From contig OU015495.1 in assembly GCA_907164885.2 (NCBI GenBank), forward strand, positions 103,975,622 through 104,039,621: a stretch of DNA of 64,000 bases. The letters run 5' to 3'. The position numbers were made by a program, and so were the translations under genes. The DNA comes from Dolomedes plantarius. Taxonomy: Eukaryota; Arthropoda; Arachnida; Araneae; Dolomedidae. This document shows, in pieces, positions 1-14,618 of the stretch; the first letter of the stretch is position 1, and the number at the start of each line of letters is the position of its first letter. The notes under the pieces are model-generated. The model was given only the letters and a program-made list of their open reading frames with translations. It was not told where the DNA came from and did no database searches.

Positions 1-1210
1 ATTTTCTTGTTCACTCTAAAAATTCACCGCTTTATTTCTGGACACACTTATCTCAAAATGGCACAGAATTAAACGCCTTTCATTTTATTAAGATCACTTT
101 TTACGATCGAGTTTAATTATTTTAGTTAGTTTTTATTATCTCTTTTCTTCTATTTCTCTTTCTTATCAGTACTTTTTACCAAGAAACGTTTTCTGTATCA
201 GTAGACGTTCTTTACAAAATGTTCATTACAAAAGGAATCAGTGGTCTTTAAAATTAATACTCCAAGTAATCTCGATGTCCTTCTTCCCTATAAATTTTTA
301 ATGAATAAGTAATTTTACATGAATCATGAAATAGAGAGTTACTTTTTATATTTTTAATTTTATTTGGTCACCGATGAGCTCTAGGAAAAAGTCGATCATA
401 AAGCAAAGTTTTTGAAAGTAATCTCTATCAATAACATCGATTCTTAATTACAAAATTATGTATTGTTATTTAAGATTAATGCCCCTTCCAGATATCATGA
501 AGTCCTTTCACCCAAGAAATTTTTAATCTAAGACTATTTTTACTTAAATCATGAAATTGATTGGTGCGTATGGCTATTTTTTATGTTTAAAATGTTTACC
601 TTATCTATGAGAACTGGAAATAACTTTAATACTTAGAAGAGTAAACCAGTTTTTGTATCAGTAAATTCGACTGCTAAGTGATTACGAAGTTCTTTTTTCT
701 AAGAGATTTTGAACCGATGACTAATTTTTACTTAAAACATGAAATAGAGTGTTGCTTTTCTTTTTTTTTTTAAGTCTTTCCTTACCTATTACCAAATGAT
801 TCTAACAGCAGGAAAAGTCTTTAAACGTATGTTGTAACAGTAAAATCAATTGCTAAAGAATAACGAGATTTTTCATCCCAACAGATTTTGAACATGCAAC
901 TAATATTTACTTAAGCCCCCCCCCCCCCCCAAAAAAAAAGAACTTACGTATAACTATTTTTAAAATTTTTTTCCTTACAAGTCTAACCCAAAAAAGTTTT
1001 TAACATATATTGTAACAATAAAATCGATTGCTGATTGCAAAAAAAGGAAATGTGTGTTAGGATTAATGCTCTTTCAAGGGATTACGAGGTCATTTTTTTT
1101 TGCAATAGATTTTGAATACATGAAATATTTAGTTTAAAACATGAAACAGGGTTGCGTGTAGTTAACATTTATGCTTTAAGTTTTTTCCTTACCAATGAGC
1201 ATTGGGAATA
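1..1210. repeat. Degenerate ~200-bp tandem array reaching into the exon 4 splice donor
   Basis: About five diverged copies follow one another. Each has, in order, a variant of AAAGTTTTTAAC, a GTAACAGTAAAATCGATTG-like block, ATTACGAAGTC, AGATTTTGAA, TTTACTTAAAACATGAAA, then an anchor resembling CCTTACC-ATGAG. Anchors start near 366, 597, 780, 973 and 1187, giving spacings of about 181-231 bp. The last anchor is the exon 4 donor itself (GGTAAGG on the minus strand). One copy carries a C14A9 tract at 907-930. The rest of this intron, and the final exon, lie outside the window. Confidence 0.8.
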
Positions 1211-1967
1211 AGAGCTGTCCAACTCCAACGAAGAAATGCCCCAATCCCACGGCGACGGCTAGCCTCTCCAGTCCAAGGTACTCTCGCATCACGACGGGGA
1301 TGTTCGTCATGACACATCCGTTGAAGACCCCCATGAACACAGAGACTGACAAGAAGAGTGCGTGCGTCTGACACGACGGGAGGGCAAGCAGCAGAGCCCC
1401 CATAGCACCGAAACACAACATGACGTTGTACTTCCTCTTGAGGCACTTGAAGTCCGACATCCAACCTAAACATACCGCGCCGAAAAGGTCGCCCACAGAG
1501 AATGCCGACACCAAAAACACTGCGTCTGGCTCGCTGATTCCCCTGTCTTTCGCGAAGTCGACAATAACGGTGAGGTAGGCGATGAAGATGACTACGTTGC
1601 AGCCGAACGTGATGCAGATCGACAAATAGATCGGGTTGGTGAGGATTTGAGCAGTGTGTCGGAACTGGCCGAAAACACCGTCTTCCCGCTGCTTCATCTT
1701 TTGGAACAGGGTGATCGGTGTCGACGCACCGAGAACTGGACAGCGTGAAGGAGTTATAGTGGATGGTGCCTCGGTGTTCGGAAGAAGACGATAATCGCCG
1801 TTCTGGTGAGTGCCGTTGGATGGAGTTTTTTCGTGTTGCTCCGTGTCAGCAGTTGCATTTTCCGCATTTGAAGGAATCATGATTATCTGATATTTGGATA
1901 CGTCTCCAGTAGCGTCGTTCTTTACAACTAAGGGTTCGGTAGCGGGGACGTCATCGGCTGTAGCAGT
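1193..1967 (-). CDS. SLC16-like monocarboxylate transporter, coding exon 4
   Basis: Fourth and longest visible exon (775 bases), residues 232-489 plus one base. The acceptor is TTTATTTAG and the donor is G|GTAAGG at 1192. It completes a TM6-TM7 loop of about 110 residues rich in Thr, Asn, Glu and Pro, then encodes TM7 (NPIYLSICITFGCNVVIFIA), TM8 (with VSAFSVGDLFGAVCLGWMSDF split across the membrane), TM9, TM10 and TM11 (VGLGHFFVGVGQLLFPMLIG). TM12 and the C-tail must lie in an exon before position 1. The TM8 GD probably aligns with the functional Asp of MCT1. Four residues later, where MCT1 has an essential Arg, this protein has Ala; that is an alignment by eye. An ATG at 1880 is internal, not the true start. 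Confidence 0.9.
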
Positions 1968-4432
1968 CTAAATAAAAGAATATATTACTTATGAGTACAT
2001 ATTACTTTTGTTTCGCAGTACATCTCGAAGAGTATCAGTTACAATATGATATTTATAAGCACAGTTAATAATGCAAAAACATTTATACTGTATATTATTC
2101 CTGCAATAATATGTTTCATGTCTGAAGAATAAAGTTCCACTTCTCCTTGGAAACAAGGAGAAACAGAATAGAGCTTTGCACGAAAAAAAATGGCTAAGTA
2201 GAATGAATACCGGAAAAGTCTTTAAGAGACTTATAAAGCAAGGAATGGCAAAATTACAAGTGCACTCAGATGAATGTCTGAAGACTAGCGACCCTTATTT
2301 AGCTCTCCTATTTCAACCTTTTACTTTTCTATACGCGTTTAGAAAATTAAAAGGCACCCGAGTTGCAATTCACCCGAGTTACAATTGCAGTTAGAATATT
2401 TTATTTTCATTATGAATTTTTTATATTTATATAGTAACGTAAGGCGTAATATATACGATCTAAAGGGATTAAAATTAGAGAATATCTATGCTTAGTTATT
2501 TAAAATTATCTTAGTTGATTTACTTCAGAACTCTCTTTGCATTTTGATGGCATATGCTTCTATCCTGATCAAGTGATTTCCGATCAAAAATAAAGCAAGA
2601 TAAAATGTCAATGTCACACACACACAAAAAAAAAAAAATCACATATAAATGTTTCGATACTAAGGCTTTCAAGCAGCAATATGTGTTATTTTCATTTTTT
2701 CATTTATTCATTTGTCGTTGACCGTGAATAAATTTAGTGACCAGCATTTTACTTATGACGTAAAATTATTTTTTATAAATTAACAATTAGAAAGGTATAA
2801 GAAATAAATATTTTTTATGATTAAACAACAATAGTGGTAGTATATTTCAGCGGAAAACCAACCTAAACAATTAAAACTGAATAAACAACTAAGATAAAAG
2901 GAGATTTATCGGTTAAGAATTATGTAATTATTTTTCCCGCAATACTTTAATATTCCTCATGATCTTGAACAATAATTCCCGATATAAAATAAAATTTTTA
3001 AACAACATCAATGAGAATTATTAAAACGATAAATACTCAAATTCTTAAAACATTCGGACTTAAAAATCAGAACTTTGAAGTTTCTTACATAGGTTAAAAT
3101 ATACAGGTAGTTAAAATGGTGTTTACAATATTTAGTCATTATAATCTGCAAATCTCTTAAGACGTTCTAACGTTGCGAAAGGAAACCATTTTTCAGTAAT
3201 ATTTATGTAAAAAGTACATGTTTCAAAGAATTTTTTTTAGGGTTTTACATTTAATCTAGGTCAAGACATAAATTTAAGAATTTTTGCCATGGAGTTCATT
3301 TAAAATCTTTATTAATGTATTTTTAAACTGCTGCTGACATTTAATCTGTTTAATTTATTCAACAGATAAATTAAACGGTTACAGGCGGCGCTGCCTGTAA
3401 CCGGAATTTTTTATTTTATTTTCAAGAGAATTTTCTTGCAGTAGCTTGTATTTCTGTTCTGAGTACAATTATTTGGTTCAGTTACATAAGGTGTTAAATT
3501 ACATAAGTGAGTGGTGCTCTAGAAATCCCGTGCCCAACGCATGTGAAATAAAAAAAAAATAAAGAAATAAATAAATGAAAACATCGTGCTTGACATAAAA
3601 AGTGCATGAGAAAAATATAATAAGCGGGGACATTTGGGATGATTTTAGCGATAGTATAGATTTTACGAAAAAGAAAATTGATAACTTTCCGGTAAACGTA
3701 CTATTTTATCATCTCAAATTCCTTGCATAAACAAGAATAATTATTGATAGGCCTATGGTATTGTTCATTAAAAGCAGTGCATCAAGTACCATTACAAATT
3801 TCCAGGCATAGAGTTAAGGTACAGGACATTTTGCTCTCTGTTTTTCTAATCCCATACTAACAAATGAATACTTTTAAATTCTTATTTTTTTAATTATCTG
3901 TAAAATAAATAGACTTCTACAGGTTGCTCTGATTATTATTTTTTTGAAGAAATAAAATTAAAAAAATAGTAAGACATTCTTTAAAAAAGTCCGCTATAGC
4001 AAGAGATATTTAATGGCCGAAAATAAATAATTTAATATCTTACGTTTGAATTTGTTCTTCTCTGCTCAGTAAAATATTTAATTGTTTTATTTTGTTCCTA
4101 TTTGGAAAAAAGTAAGTCATGTGTCACTTTAATACTGCAATGCATGATCTTTTTTATTTACAAAAAATGTCTTTTTAAACCATAGAAGCATGAGAAAAAT
4201 ATTGAAAGAAAAATTGAAATCAATGACCATCAAATTCAAATATGCAATATAGTTTTCTTTTCATACATGCTCATTTGGTTATATTTATAGATATGTATGA
4301 TTAGAAAACATTCTCGGTAGCCAAATGGTAATGCCCTGTAGTGTAGGGTGGTGACATATTTTATGTTAAAATATACACTAGAAATAATCAGTTTATACGA
4401 AAACAATTTTCTTCTGAAAAAAGTCAACTCAC
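1968..4432 (-). other. Intron 3 of the SLC16-like gene, no internal feature recognised
   Basis: AT-rich intron between exons 3 and 4. Short open frames in it have no coding character. I recognise no transposon ends or RNA gene, only short A- and T-runs. Confidence 0.6.
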
Positions 4433-4770
4433 CTCACCAACGTTAACAGCTATCCCGTTCACAGTTTTAGGCTCTTGTAGCGCCAGTTTGCCGTTAATTA
4501 CTTTCTTATTTGAAGCAGGCTGTTCAGGGGGAGAACGGGGTGATCTGGCCATAAAGGCTGGTATAAGGCCGTTGAGAATTATGGCTCCAAGTAGCAAAAA
4601 GCACCCTTTGAATCCGTAAGCTCCAAGTAAGTATTCGATGAGTGGTGGTAAGGCAAAAGATCCAACGGAAGCTCCAGCATATGCGATTCCAGTCGCGGTA
4701 GCCTTATGTTGCTTGAAATGTTGGTGGATTAAGACCGGATTCAGCGTAATAACAAGGCCGTTTCCAATGC
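4433..4770 (-). CDS. SLC16-like monocarboxylate transporter, coding exon 3
   Basis: Third coding exon, residues 119 (split codon) to 231. The acceptor is a pyrimidine-rich tract ending CTACAG and the donor is GAG|GTGAGT; a weaker GTGAGG lies six bases earlier. It encodes the rest of TM4, the cytoplasmic TM4-TM5 stretch HFKQHKATATGIAYAGASVG, TM5, TM6 (about residues 180-205), and the beginning of a long hydrophilic loop. That TM4-TM5 stretch matches the second SLC16 signature (YFxKRRxLAxGxAxAGSxxG) and is the strongest family evidence. The loop is rich in Pro, Ser, Lys and Asn, as expected for the variable TM6-TM7 loop. Phase 0 at the 3' end fits exon 4. Confidence 0.9.
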
Positions 4771-6437
<1,667 letters not shown>

Positions 6438-6581
6438 CTCTGAAAAGACCAAAAAATATGATGAGATATATGAGATTCGGAGTGAAAAAACATAATGCGA
6501 TGGCTACGGCAGAGATTAAAATTCCGCTGACCATGATGCTTCTTATAGTGAAGTAATGAGTCAAGAATCCAGCCAAAGGAC
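6438..6581 (-). CDS. SLC16-like monocarboxylate transporter, coding exon 2
   Basis: Second coding exon (144 bases), too short to stand out as an open frame. A TTTTTAG acceptor precedes it and a GTAAG donor follows. Starting in the phase left by exon 1, it reads through without a stop: residues 72-118 plus one base of codon 119. It encodes the rest of TM2, TM3 (about residues 86-104) and most of TM4 (about 107-119). It ends FFGLFR and joins exon 3 as RGIGNGL, matching the glycine-rich TM4 (GLG-x-G) of SLC16 proteins. It is separated from exon 1 by 41.9 kb of repeat-filled intron and from exon 3 by 1.7 kb. Confidence 0.85.
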
Positions 6582-7570
6582 CTAAAAATATACAAATTTT
6601 ATTTCATTACTTAATATATATATATAAAATAAAAACATGATATGGTTTTGAGATAAACAGTAGAATATTAGATTCATTATCAACTAAAAAAATAGTAAAA
6701 ATGTCTTATATAAGGCAAAATACTACTAAAGTAAAGCAGAGTCTATCGCACAGAAGTTATTTCACATACAGAGAAATAAATTAATTTTTATCGTACTATA
6801 TCATAACTAAAAATAATTGCATTCGTTTAAACCACCTTCTTTTCTAAAGGTTAAATGTATCATATTATTCAATATTTATTTTTTTTCAGTGCGCCGGGCA
6901 CTTACACTAGGACACTTAACTTAAGATTTATTCTGAAAAACAAAAGTTCACTTAGATTTTCAATAAAAGAACAATAATACAGTGCACCCGAAACAAATTA
7001 ATGTAAAATACACTTTCTTCGTTTGACTAGCATTTTCATAACAAAAGAAAGTCAAACCAAGGGAAGGGAAGTCCGCATACAAATATTCTCTTTTGGTGCA
7101 GAAAATAATGCCAAGTAACTCTGAAAATGACAAAATTCGCTAAACTTACCGAAAAATTTGATACACTCGCACTGGACGAAACACTCTGAATTCCCGGTAA
7201 TCCGTAAGACGATTATCCGTTTTGAGGATTATCCATGGCTTCACAAAAGCAAAAATTTAGAAAAAAAGTTATGCAATGTCCCAAAGAATGTCAAAATGCC
7301 TCTTAAATTAAGGAGTATTACAGACTCTCCAAGGAGATAAACTGAAAAAATCAATATTATTAAAATAATTCTACGTAGTTTTTGTAAAGCCTCCGATTAG
7401 GTCAGTTTTAAGGTGTGCAGGAAGGATGTTTTTGGAAATATTGAGTATTCCGTTTTCCGTGCTGCCCTGGGCATTAATAGCATGAATAATCAAGACTTTT
7501 AAGTATGTTCGCTTACACACACATATGCTGCACATTTATAAAACAACAAACACATCTTTTTCATTTAATA

Positions 7571-8105
7571 TACAAGGTGTCCGGGCTAAAAATATCCAAA
7601 AGTTATGACTTATTTTTACGGAACTTTCCATTAGAATTTAAAAATATTTATTTAAATAGAAAGAACATCGCACCAAGTTTTAATATGAATCATAGATTTC
7701 GATCATAGTATCATAGATTTCGATGTGTTCACCTTTTGTAGCACGATTAACGTCTAAATGGTAATCCAGTTCTCTCCAAGTGTTTCATAGTATATCAGGA
7801 GTTATTAGACTTTTTTTGCTTAGGGATTCCTAAAATCCGTTGTGTATAAAAAAAATGGCACTGTGGATCAGTTAAAGAAGCGTATCATTCAAACAATTCG
7901 TGAAATAACTCCTGATATGCTACGAAACGCTTTAGAGAACTGGATTACCATTTAGACGTTTGTCGTGTTACAAAAGGTGCACGCATCGAAATCTATGATA
8001 CTATGATCGAAATCTATGATTGATATTAAAACTTGGTGAGATGTTCTTTCTATTTAAATTTTTTTTAAAATTCTAATGGGTAGTTCCGTAAAAATAAGCC
8101 ATAAC
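7571..8105. repeat. Inverted repeat made from Tc1/mariner-type transposase ends
   Basis: Arms at about 7602-7806 and 7903-8105 are imperfect reverse complements around a ~95-base centre. Shared blocks include GTTATGRCTTATTTTTACGG and ATCATAGATTTCGAT. The outer left side begins AAGGTGTCCGGGCTAAA, like the end of a DNA transposon. Both arms carry the same transposase C-terminal coding piece in opposite orientations. Confidence 0.75.
7873..8022 (+). pseudogene. Transposase C-terminal remnant (Tc1/mariner superfamily)
   Basis: Read on the plus strand, the right arm encodes KKRIIQTIREITPDMLRNAL and, after a one-base frameshift, ELDYHLDVCRVTKGARIEIY. This fits the C-terminal pattern common in arthropod DDE transposases (ITPxMLxxxxxELxYRLDVCRxTxGxHIE). 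The catalytic domain is absent. The same piece lies inverted at about 7680-7810. Family placement is from memory and is moderately sure. Confidence 0.5.
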
Positions 8106-10393
8106 ATAGTTTCCGAGTGAAATTTGCTTTACTGTAATTTTTCTGTCAGAATAAAAAGCTACTTTATTAAGTATAAAACAACGGAAACATCTTTTTTAAT
8201 TCAGTATGCATGAATCACTAAAGTTTCCGAGTGAAATTCGTTCTAGTTTGAGGACGTTTGGAAAAAGCTCTCCTAGACGCAATTGGCGAAAATTTCATTA
8301 CCATACTCTGTTCTGTCAGATTAATTATCAAGTATCTCTCTCAGTTAACGGAATGCGTTCATTACATATGAAAAAAAATTAATAATGCCTAAAATCAACC
8401 ATTGTAATTATTTGCATTAATCTCCATTTATCATGGCTGAATGGGTATTAGATATTTTTCAGCTTGAGTCAATTTTTTTTTAAAATCAAATTTACAAAAT
8501 TTTTTTTGCTGATTTAATTCAGATGAAGCTTAAAAAATAAATAAGAATGGGAGACCTTGGTTTTCTACCCTCTTTATTTTGATAAGTAATCGTTAATTTA
8601 ATGAATAAATTACAAATTCATAACAAAAAATAGATTTTTACGAAATTAAACTCTTACCAGGAAAACTATCGCAAAAAATAATTATGTCATTCTTTTTAAT
8701 CAAAATTCGTTTAAATACAGCTATTATCTAAGAAAAATTTTAAGTAATGCGAGAGACATATTTTTAACTAGTTCGCATGAGAAACATGCATTCTTTATCG
8801 ATTATTGAAGAAAAAAGCTTTATTTATCTTAAAACACTAATAAACCGAAAAAGTAAATCTGTCTCAAGCTGCGTGGAATAAAAATAATATTCATCAAATT
8901 ACAGGTGTAAGTACCAAAAAAATTGTTTGAATTATACCTTTTTTTATAAAATTTTAATTTTTCAGAGCGCACTTATATAACATTTAATATTGTTGAACAT
9001 ATTAAATGTTTTGAAAAATCTCCGGATTTGTAAATCATACTTCCTTTGTTTTCATTGCAAGTTTATCCTTTATTTTTTGGAAGATATCTTTATTGGAGTA
9101 AAACTCAGCTTTCTTGAAGCTTCGGGTAATTTTAAATTTGAACTGCCGTTTTAAACTTCCGTTTTCGCCTGAAGATAGTCAATAAAAATAGTATGTAGTC
9201 CTAATTTTTTATGGTGCAGTAAAAAAGAACTTGTTATTTTAAAACTCATAATTAGCGGTAATAGGTGGTAGGGAAAATAAATTGTTAATTTTTTCCTACA
9301 CCATATTTCTAACATGGGAAACACCTTAATCTCGATACAATGAGAAATAAACAGTTAACTGATGGATTTGTAGGAACAACTTTGTGTAAACGCATAGCAT
9401 AGCGATAACGAACCTGGAAAACTTTCTCACTAACAGTCTTTTCTACAGAACAAATGAAGAGAACGAACAGCTTTAAAACAGACTATATAGGTTCATAGGT
9501 TTAAACAAATTTTAAATACTGAGAGTCCTTAAAGAAACATCTAATTTTACTACGTAAGGATTGCGTTACTGTTTTGTTTTTTTACTTTCAAAATTACTAA
9601 ACATTATCAAACAACACAAAAATATAACGTACAACACATTACTACTAAATATGCCAGCGAAAGAAGTTCGCTAAAATTTGTAGAGTGCTTTTAAAAACTC
9701 CCAAATTGTCCTTTAGAAAATTGCTCTAAATCCCTATCGCATTACGTTTGTTGAAACTATGATTTTTAGGAAATTACCATGCAAAGGAAAGAAGTTATTT
9801 ATGATGTTGTGTATTTTTAGTTGTAAATTCATTTACGTTCTTCAGGCTATATTTTTAACGTTATCAACACCGTCATTATAAAAACTCAGGACATGTTCGT
9901 GTTTATATCTGCTGTACTGAAATCCAAGAAACCATGATTGAGAAAGATTGTGATTTATAGGGTTTAACAATTTTGACCCCTTAGGTCTAAAAATACAACG
10001 CAGTCTTTAAAACGCAGTTCTTGATATTTCTTTGGTATCCTAGTCTCATCTCTCATATAATGAATCTATTTCTCCTGAACAGATGGTACACACATTTAAT
10101 TCTGCATTGTATTAATTCTTCTCCGGATTGCTTTGGATGATTCGCCCGACTGCGTCTTGTGCCATTCAAATTAACCAATGACTGCTTTACATCTTAACGT
10201 GCACCCTGCACTTTTAAAATTTAATTATCATGTTTCAAAATATTAAATTGCCCGAGGTCTAGTGGCCAAGTGGCCAAATGACCAGCATTTGTTAAATAAA
10301 TAAATAAACCGTGTATTGTGGTTGATAACATCTCTCATGAAGTATTCATACATATTTCTTTTCTCTTTCTCTCTTCAAATTCCAACCATGCCC

Positions 10394-10466
10394 GGAACTG
10401 GAATCGAATCAATTATCTTCGACATCCCGGGCATACATTTTTCGACCACTGAACTACCGTAATATA
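10394..10466 (-). repeat. tRNA-like sequence, probably a SINE head or tRNA relic
   Basis: On the minus strand there is a box-A-like GTAGTTCAGTGGTCGA and, about 35 bases later, a box-B-like GATTCGATTCC, followed by TTCCGGGCAT. The acceptor stem does not pair convincingly, so this is not called a functional tRNA gene. A polypyrimidine tract and AAATAAATAAATAAA lie on the plus-strand left side. Confidence 0.4.
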
Positions 10467-13400
10467 CCCACTGATTAACCTTGCACGTTGTTTTTTCTCT
10501 GCGTGAAAACGCTTTGAACTTACAAGAGGTTAGGTACAGCTTCTTTTCTAATCATTTATCTCAAAACCGATCTTGTTATGCTTATTGTAATAACATAAAT
10601 CGCTCTTTGAATCATTTCCATAATATAGTCAAGTTTTGTTAACTTACAACACATTTAAACAATAGTTAAAACATTTCTGCCGTTTTAAGGCTTCCGATCG
10701 TAAGCGTAGCGTAGCCATAGTCACCACGAAACGCTGATTCGATCTCATTTACAGGCCTTTCACGCGTGTGTTAAGCTCTCTACCCTTGATCTCAATAGGC
10801 AATTTTAAGTGAAAACGCCTTATTGCCTCTTTTTTCTTTGCCGTAAAATTTTCATGTAGGCTGATTAGTTAAAAGAGATTTTTAGCGTTTAGAATATTAA
10901 TCCCGAGAGCTTTCGCCGCGTTTCCTTGAACGCGCGGTACTTCATCTAGATGAATGGCATAAAGAAACGTCCTTCTGAGACATCACGTGAACCTGGTGAG
11001 CACGAGACGGCCTCGTGGGCCACCAGAGGCAAATAAGGTGTATTTGTTTATTTCGGTATGCCTGTCAGACAAATTAAGAGCGATTGCATAATTGGCGAGA
11101 TAAGGGAGTGAAGAGGTCTTCTCATGTGAAACAAAGTGATTGTTAACCACCAATAGAAGTTCGTTCACTGGGCAACGGCAAGTAATTAGGAACGGAGCAT
11201 ATTTCATTTGGAGTTAGCGTTAAATCCCTATTTCTTGACTGGAGTGCTTATAGTTAAACTTATAAAAAAAAAGACAAATATTTTAGACATAGAGACATTT
11301 AATTGTAAAATTAGTATACTTGTTAATTCATGTTCCTACTTTTTACTTCGAGACCTAAATACTCCGCGGAACTGAGAACCAAATGCCCCTTGAAAATACA
11401 GTTTATAATATGTTATTACCAAATACGTTAACGGAAGCGACGTAGAAATAGCTGAAACTGTGTTTTACACACGTTCTTTAAGATTTGTTGAGTTTTTTTA
11501 AAAAACAGTTTATACAATATCTGCAATAAAATTTGAATATTGTTTGAACATAAAGGGTTTTAATGTTCAAAGCGGAAATAAGGGATAGAGAAAATCGAAA
11601 ATCGTGAAAAATTAGATAATTTGTATAAAACGAAAACAGTTTCATTTTAATAGTGAAAAGATGGCACAGGTTCTTATTTGTTGCTTTCTATCATAGGGAA
11701 AGTTACTCTATTTTGGTTGATGCGATATACATCTCTTTAACGAGATAAAAACTCACTGCAACCATGTCTGACCGGTTTACTTTTAAGATAAATTTTTTAC
11801 TTCTGGGAGCGCACTGAATGCTTTTTTCTCTACTAGTAACTGTTTAAAATACTGAGGGACACATTCAATGTTTTTATAGTTATTATCAGATAAATTTAGA
11901 AGCGTCCTCTAAATTAGTTCATGACACCGTCCTGAAATATCTTTGTATTCCAGAACAATATGCAAAAGAGGGGAATGGCGCAATTTATATTTTCTTGTAA
12001 ACAACTCGTTTCACTTGTTTAAAAAACGTTTTTTAACGAAACCTGTTCTTTCATGGTCAGGGAGAAATGTACCCAAAAAATGTTAATAAGGACGAAAGAG
12101 AAAATAGGCATTCCCTTGAGAGCAGACGAAAATCACCAAAAAGATAAAGCACATCTATCTCAAACTGGACGACCATTGCAAGACGTGTTGGCCTTCTTTA
12201 CTGTATTTTATCACGTTCACTTCTTACTTTTAAAAAATCTGCCGTAGAATTTAAATGTAGGTATATAGGGTTAGCTGTGTGTACGGAAAACGCTGGTTAC
12301 TTGAAAACAATGAAAAGGATCTTGTAGATTGCCTTGCAGTAAATCGTAAATCTTTCTACAAAATCTATTAAAATTCAGCTAATTTAAGATTCTTTTTCCG
12401 TTACGGGGACTTTCATGTTTTTTCATTGGCTGATGAAGCCAGTATGATCATGAATCACAATATTTATGAAGCGAACGAACCGTGCCATCTAAGGCTACTT
12501 GGGTATGGCTTCATTCCTCGATGATTGCTACATGGATAATTCTCATTAATCCCCCCAAATAATTATCAGATTAAAATGTTACTTTCAGCTAAGCATATCA
12601 GTAATTTCTTTAACGGATAACTCTTTTGTGTCTTTAATATTTCCGTTTTCCCATGTAAGGCACGTAAGTTTGGATTTACTGCAAAAATGAAGGCCGACCC
12701 GATTACCATTTTTAATTTGACCATATATATCCACACTATTTTAAAATCGTTGGGGACTGCCTTGAAGTCAGCTAACCACGCTTGGAATAGCGCGAATTAT
12801 TATTAAGCATAAACAAATTCAAAGGTGATGCATTTACAGCGGTATCTAAGAAGAGTCTAAAATAGACATGGGGTCAAACACAGAAAGTTAGCTCGATACA
12901 GTCGACGGGACCGCTATTCGGTTGAAAGCGTGATAAGCTCACGGTGACTTAACTACTACAACGGGGCAAGAAGTTTGTTAATAAATTAAATTCCCTCGCT
13001 CATACTTCGGGAATGCCATTTGGAAGATTATCATTGTGGCAGTCCTCGCAGATGGAAGAAAAGAGATATCTGTCAGATTCTTTAAAACAGCACAATATTT
13101 TTTTTGCATAAAAATGATGGTATGAAGGGAAAATCAAAACACTGCCATTGTCTGCTCTTCTGGTCATATGTAACTCCTTGGTCATAACATATCGCACCCC
13201 AATAAGAAAAGTGACAACTCAAAAATGCAGCATGTGAGAAAAAAAATTAAAGAAGACTATGCGGCTTGAACTAGCATTACAATAAAATTGACAGAACTGC
13301 CCTCAGGTGAACAAATTGTGAGATAGAGATGTGTCGCTTTTCGTGCACGATGGGGTACTTCATACATATTTTTCAGTGATATAACCTCAAAATTGCCAGT

Positions 13401-13525
13401 TTTTTTTTACTCGTGACACTTTTTTTGCCGGGTTGCGATATAACTCTTTTTTCCCCAACAGAGAACTTTTAAAAGAGCTATGATGACGGAGGCTTCAAGG
13501 ATATATATATATATATATATATATT

Positions 13526-13592
13526 CTAGCTGAATATCCGAGCTTCGCTACGGAGTACATTCAAATTAAATACAACGATCAATGTATGCAAT
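13526..13592 (-). mobile_element. 3' end of a Helitron-like element (family A)
   Basis: On the minus strand this ends GTAGCGAAGCTCGGATATTCAGCTAG, split here for length: a short stem, then CAGCTAG. It matches the ends of the family A copies at 45195-45929 and 46440-47061. It is cut off at 13592 by the pogo-like element. Confidence 0.6.
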
Positions 13593-13604
13593 TAAATACA
13601 TATA

Positions 13605-14567
13605 CAGTAACCACCGCTTATAGTGATCGGTGGTTATATGATTCGACCGTTTATAAGAATCAATATCGCAAAAACAAAAACAAACGTATTATTTCCATGT
13701 TAAAATTTTCGCTTTAAAGAATCAATCCACCGGTTTTAAGAATCAGCTTGCACTCTTCGCTTTCCTTTCACTTTTCCAAAAAAGCCACTTAAACACTCAA
13801 AAGGCACGAAGTTCTTTCTTTTTTTTTAAAGAAATAGTGATAAGATGGGATAGAATACAGTCGTAAAATGCGTTCCTTTCTTTGTTAGATATAACGTAAT
13901 AGTTTCTCCTTAAACGCTTTAGCACAAAACTGTACTATTACCTTGACCTGGGGGTATCTCTACCCGTCCAGGTCCGATTTCACTTTTCTCCGCTGACAAA
14001 CAAAAACAGGGACCCTTTTTTTCACACCTCCCACATCCTGGTCGCGGCTTCCTGGACCCTGAAACACATAAATCTTCGGCGAAGTGTCTACTATGACTTA
14101 GGCAAACGTGACATTAGTAGATTCAGCACGTTACCGTGAAACGTAAGCTAGAAGGTGAATCTTGGTCTGAGACTATTGGTATTGAAAGAGATATAAACAG
14201 CCTCCTGAAAACTTCATTACGTCAAACTACCATAGAAAAATTTTTCTTGCATCCTTCCTGTAGTGGAAATGTTAAACTGTTAAGCAGGTATGTTGTAACA
14301 AATATTGGATTTTTTCTTCTCTTATTATAATCATGTGTATCTACGTATAGGTCCAGAAATTAAGTTGTATTTTTAAAATTATAAACAATAATTTTAATAA
14401 AAGATAATTAACGTAAATTAAAGAGTATTTTATGGTAAAATATCTAATATATGTATATATAAATGTGTGTGTACCTGACCAAAAACCTAAACTTCGGCTA
14501 TAAGAATCAACCGCTTATAAGAATGAAAAACAGTAATAACAAACGTGATTCTTATAAGCGGAAATCA

Positions 14568-14570
<3 letters not shown>
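13605..14570. mobile_element. pogo/Tigger-like element, internally deleted
   Basis: The left end, CAGTAACCACCGCTTATAG, and the right end read inward, CAGTGATTTCCGCTTATAAG, form imperfect terminal inverted repeats. TA flanks the left side. Several internal copies of TTATAAGAATCA recur near both ends. A plus-strand frame at 14136-14330 contains LRQTTIEKFF, resembling the extreme C-terminus of some Tigger transposases; the rest of the transposase is missing. The family call rests on termini and TA target. Confidence 0.5.

Positions 14571-14575
<5 letters not shown>

Positions 14576-14608
<33 letters not shown>
14576..14608. repeat. (TA)n microsatellite between two DNA transposons
   Basis: TA dinucleotides separate the pogo-like element from the Tc1 element. 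The tract resumes on the far side of the Tc1 element, so Tc1 probably inserted into it. Confidence 0.85.

Positions 14609-14618
<10 letters not shown>

Noticed and set aside
1189..1473. 94-codon minus-strand open frame
   Set aside because: It overlaps exon 4 of the SLC16-like gene in another frame and has no independent support.
10394..10466. Functional tRNA gene
   Set aside because: A- and B-box-like words are present, but the stems do not pair well, so it is annotated as a tRNA-like repeat.
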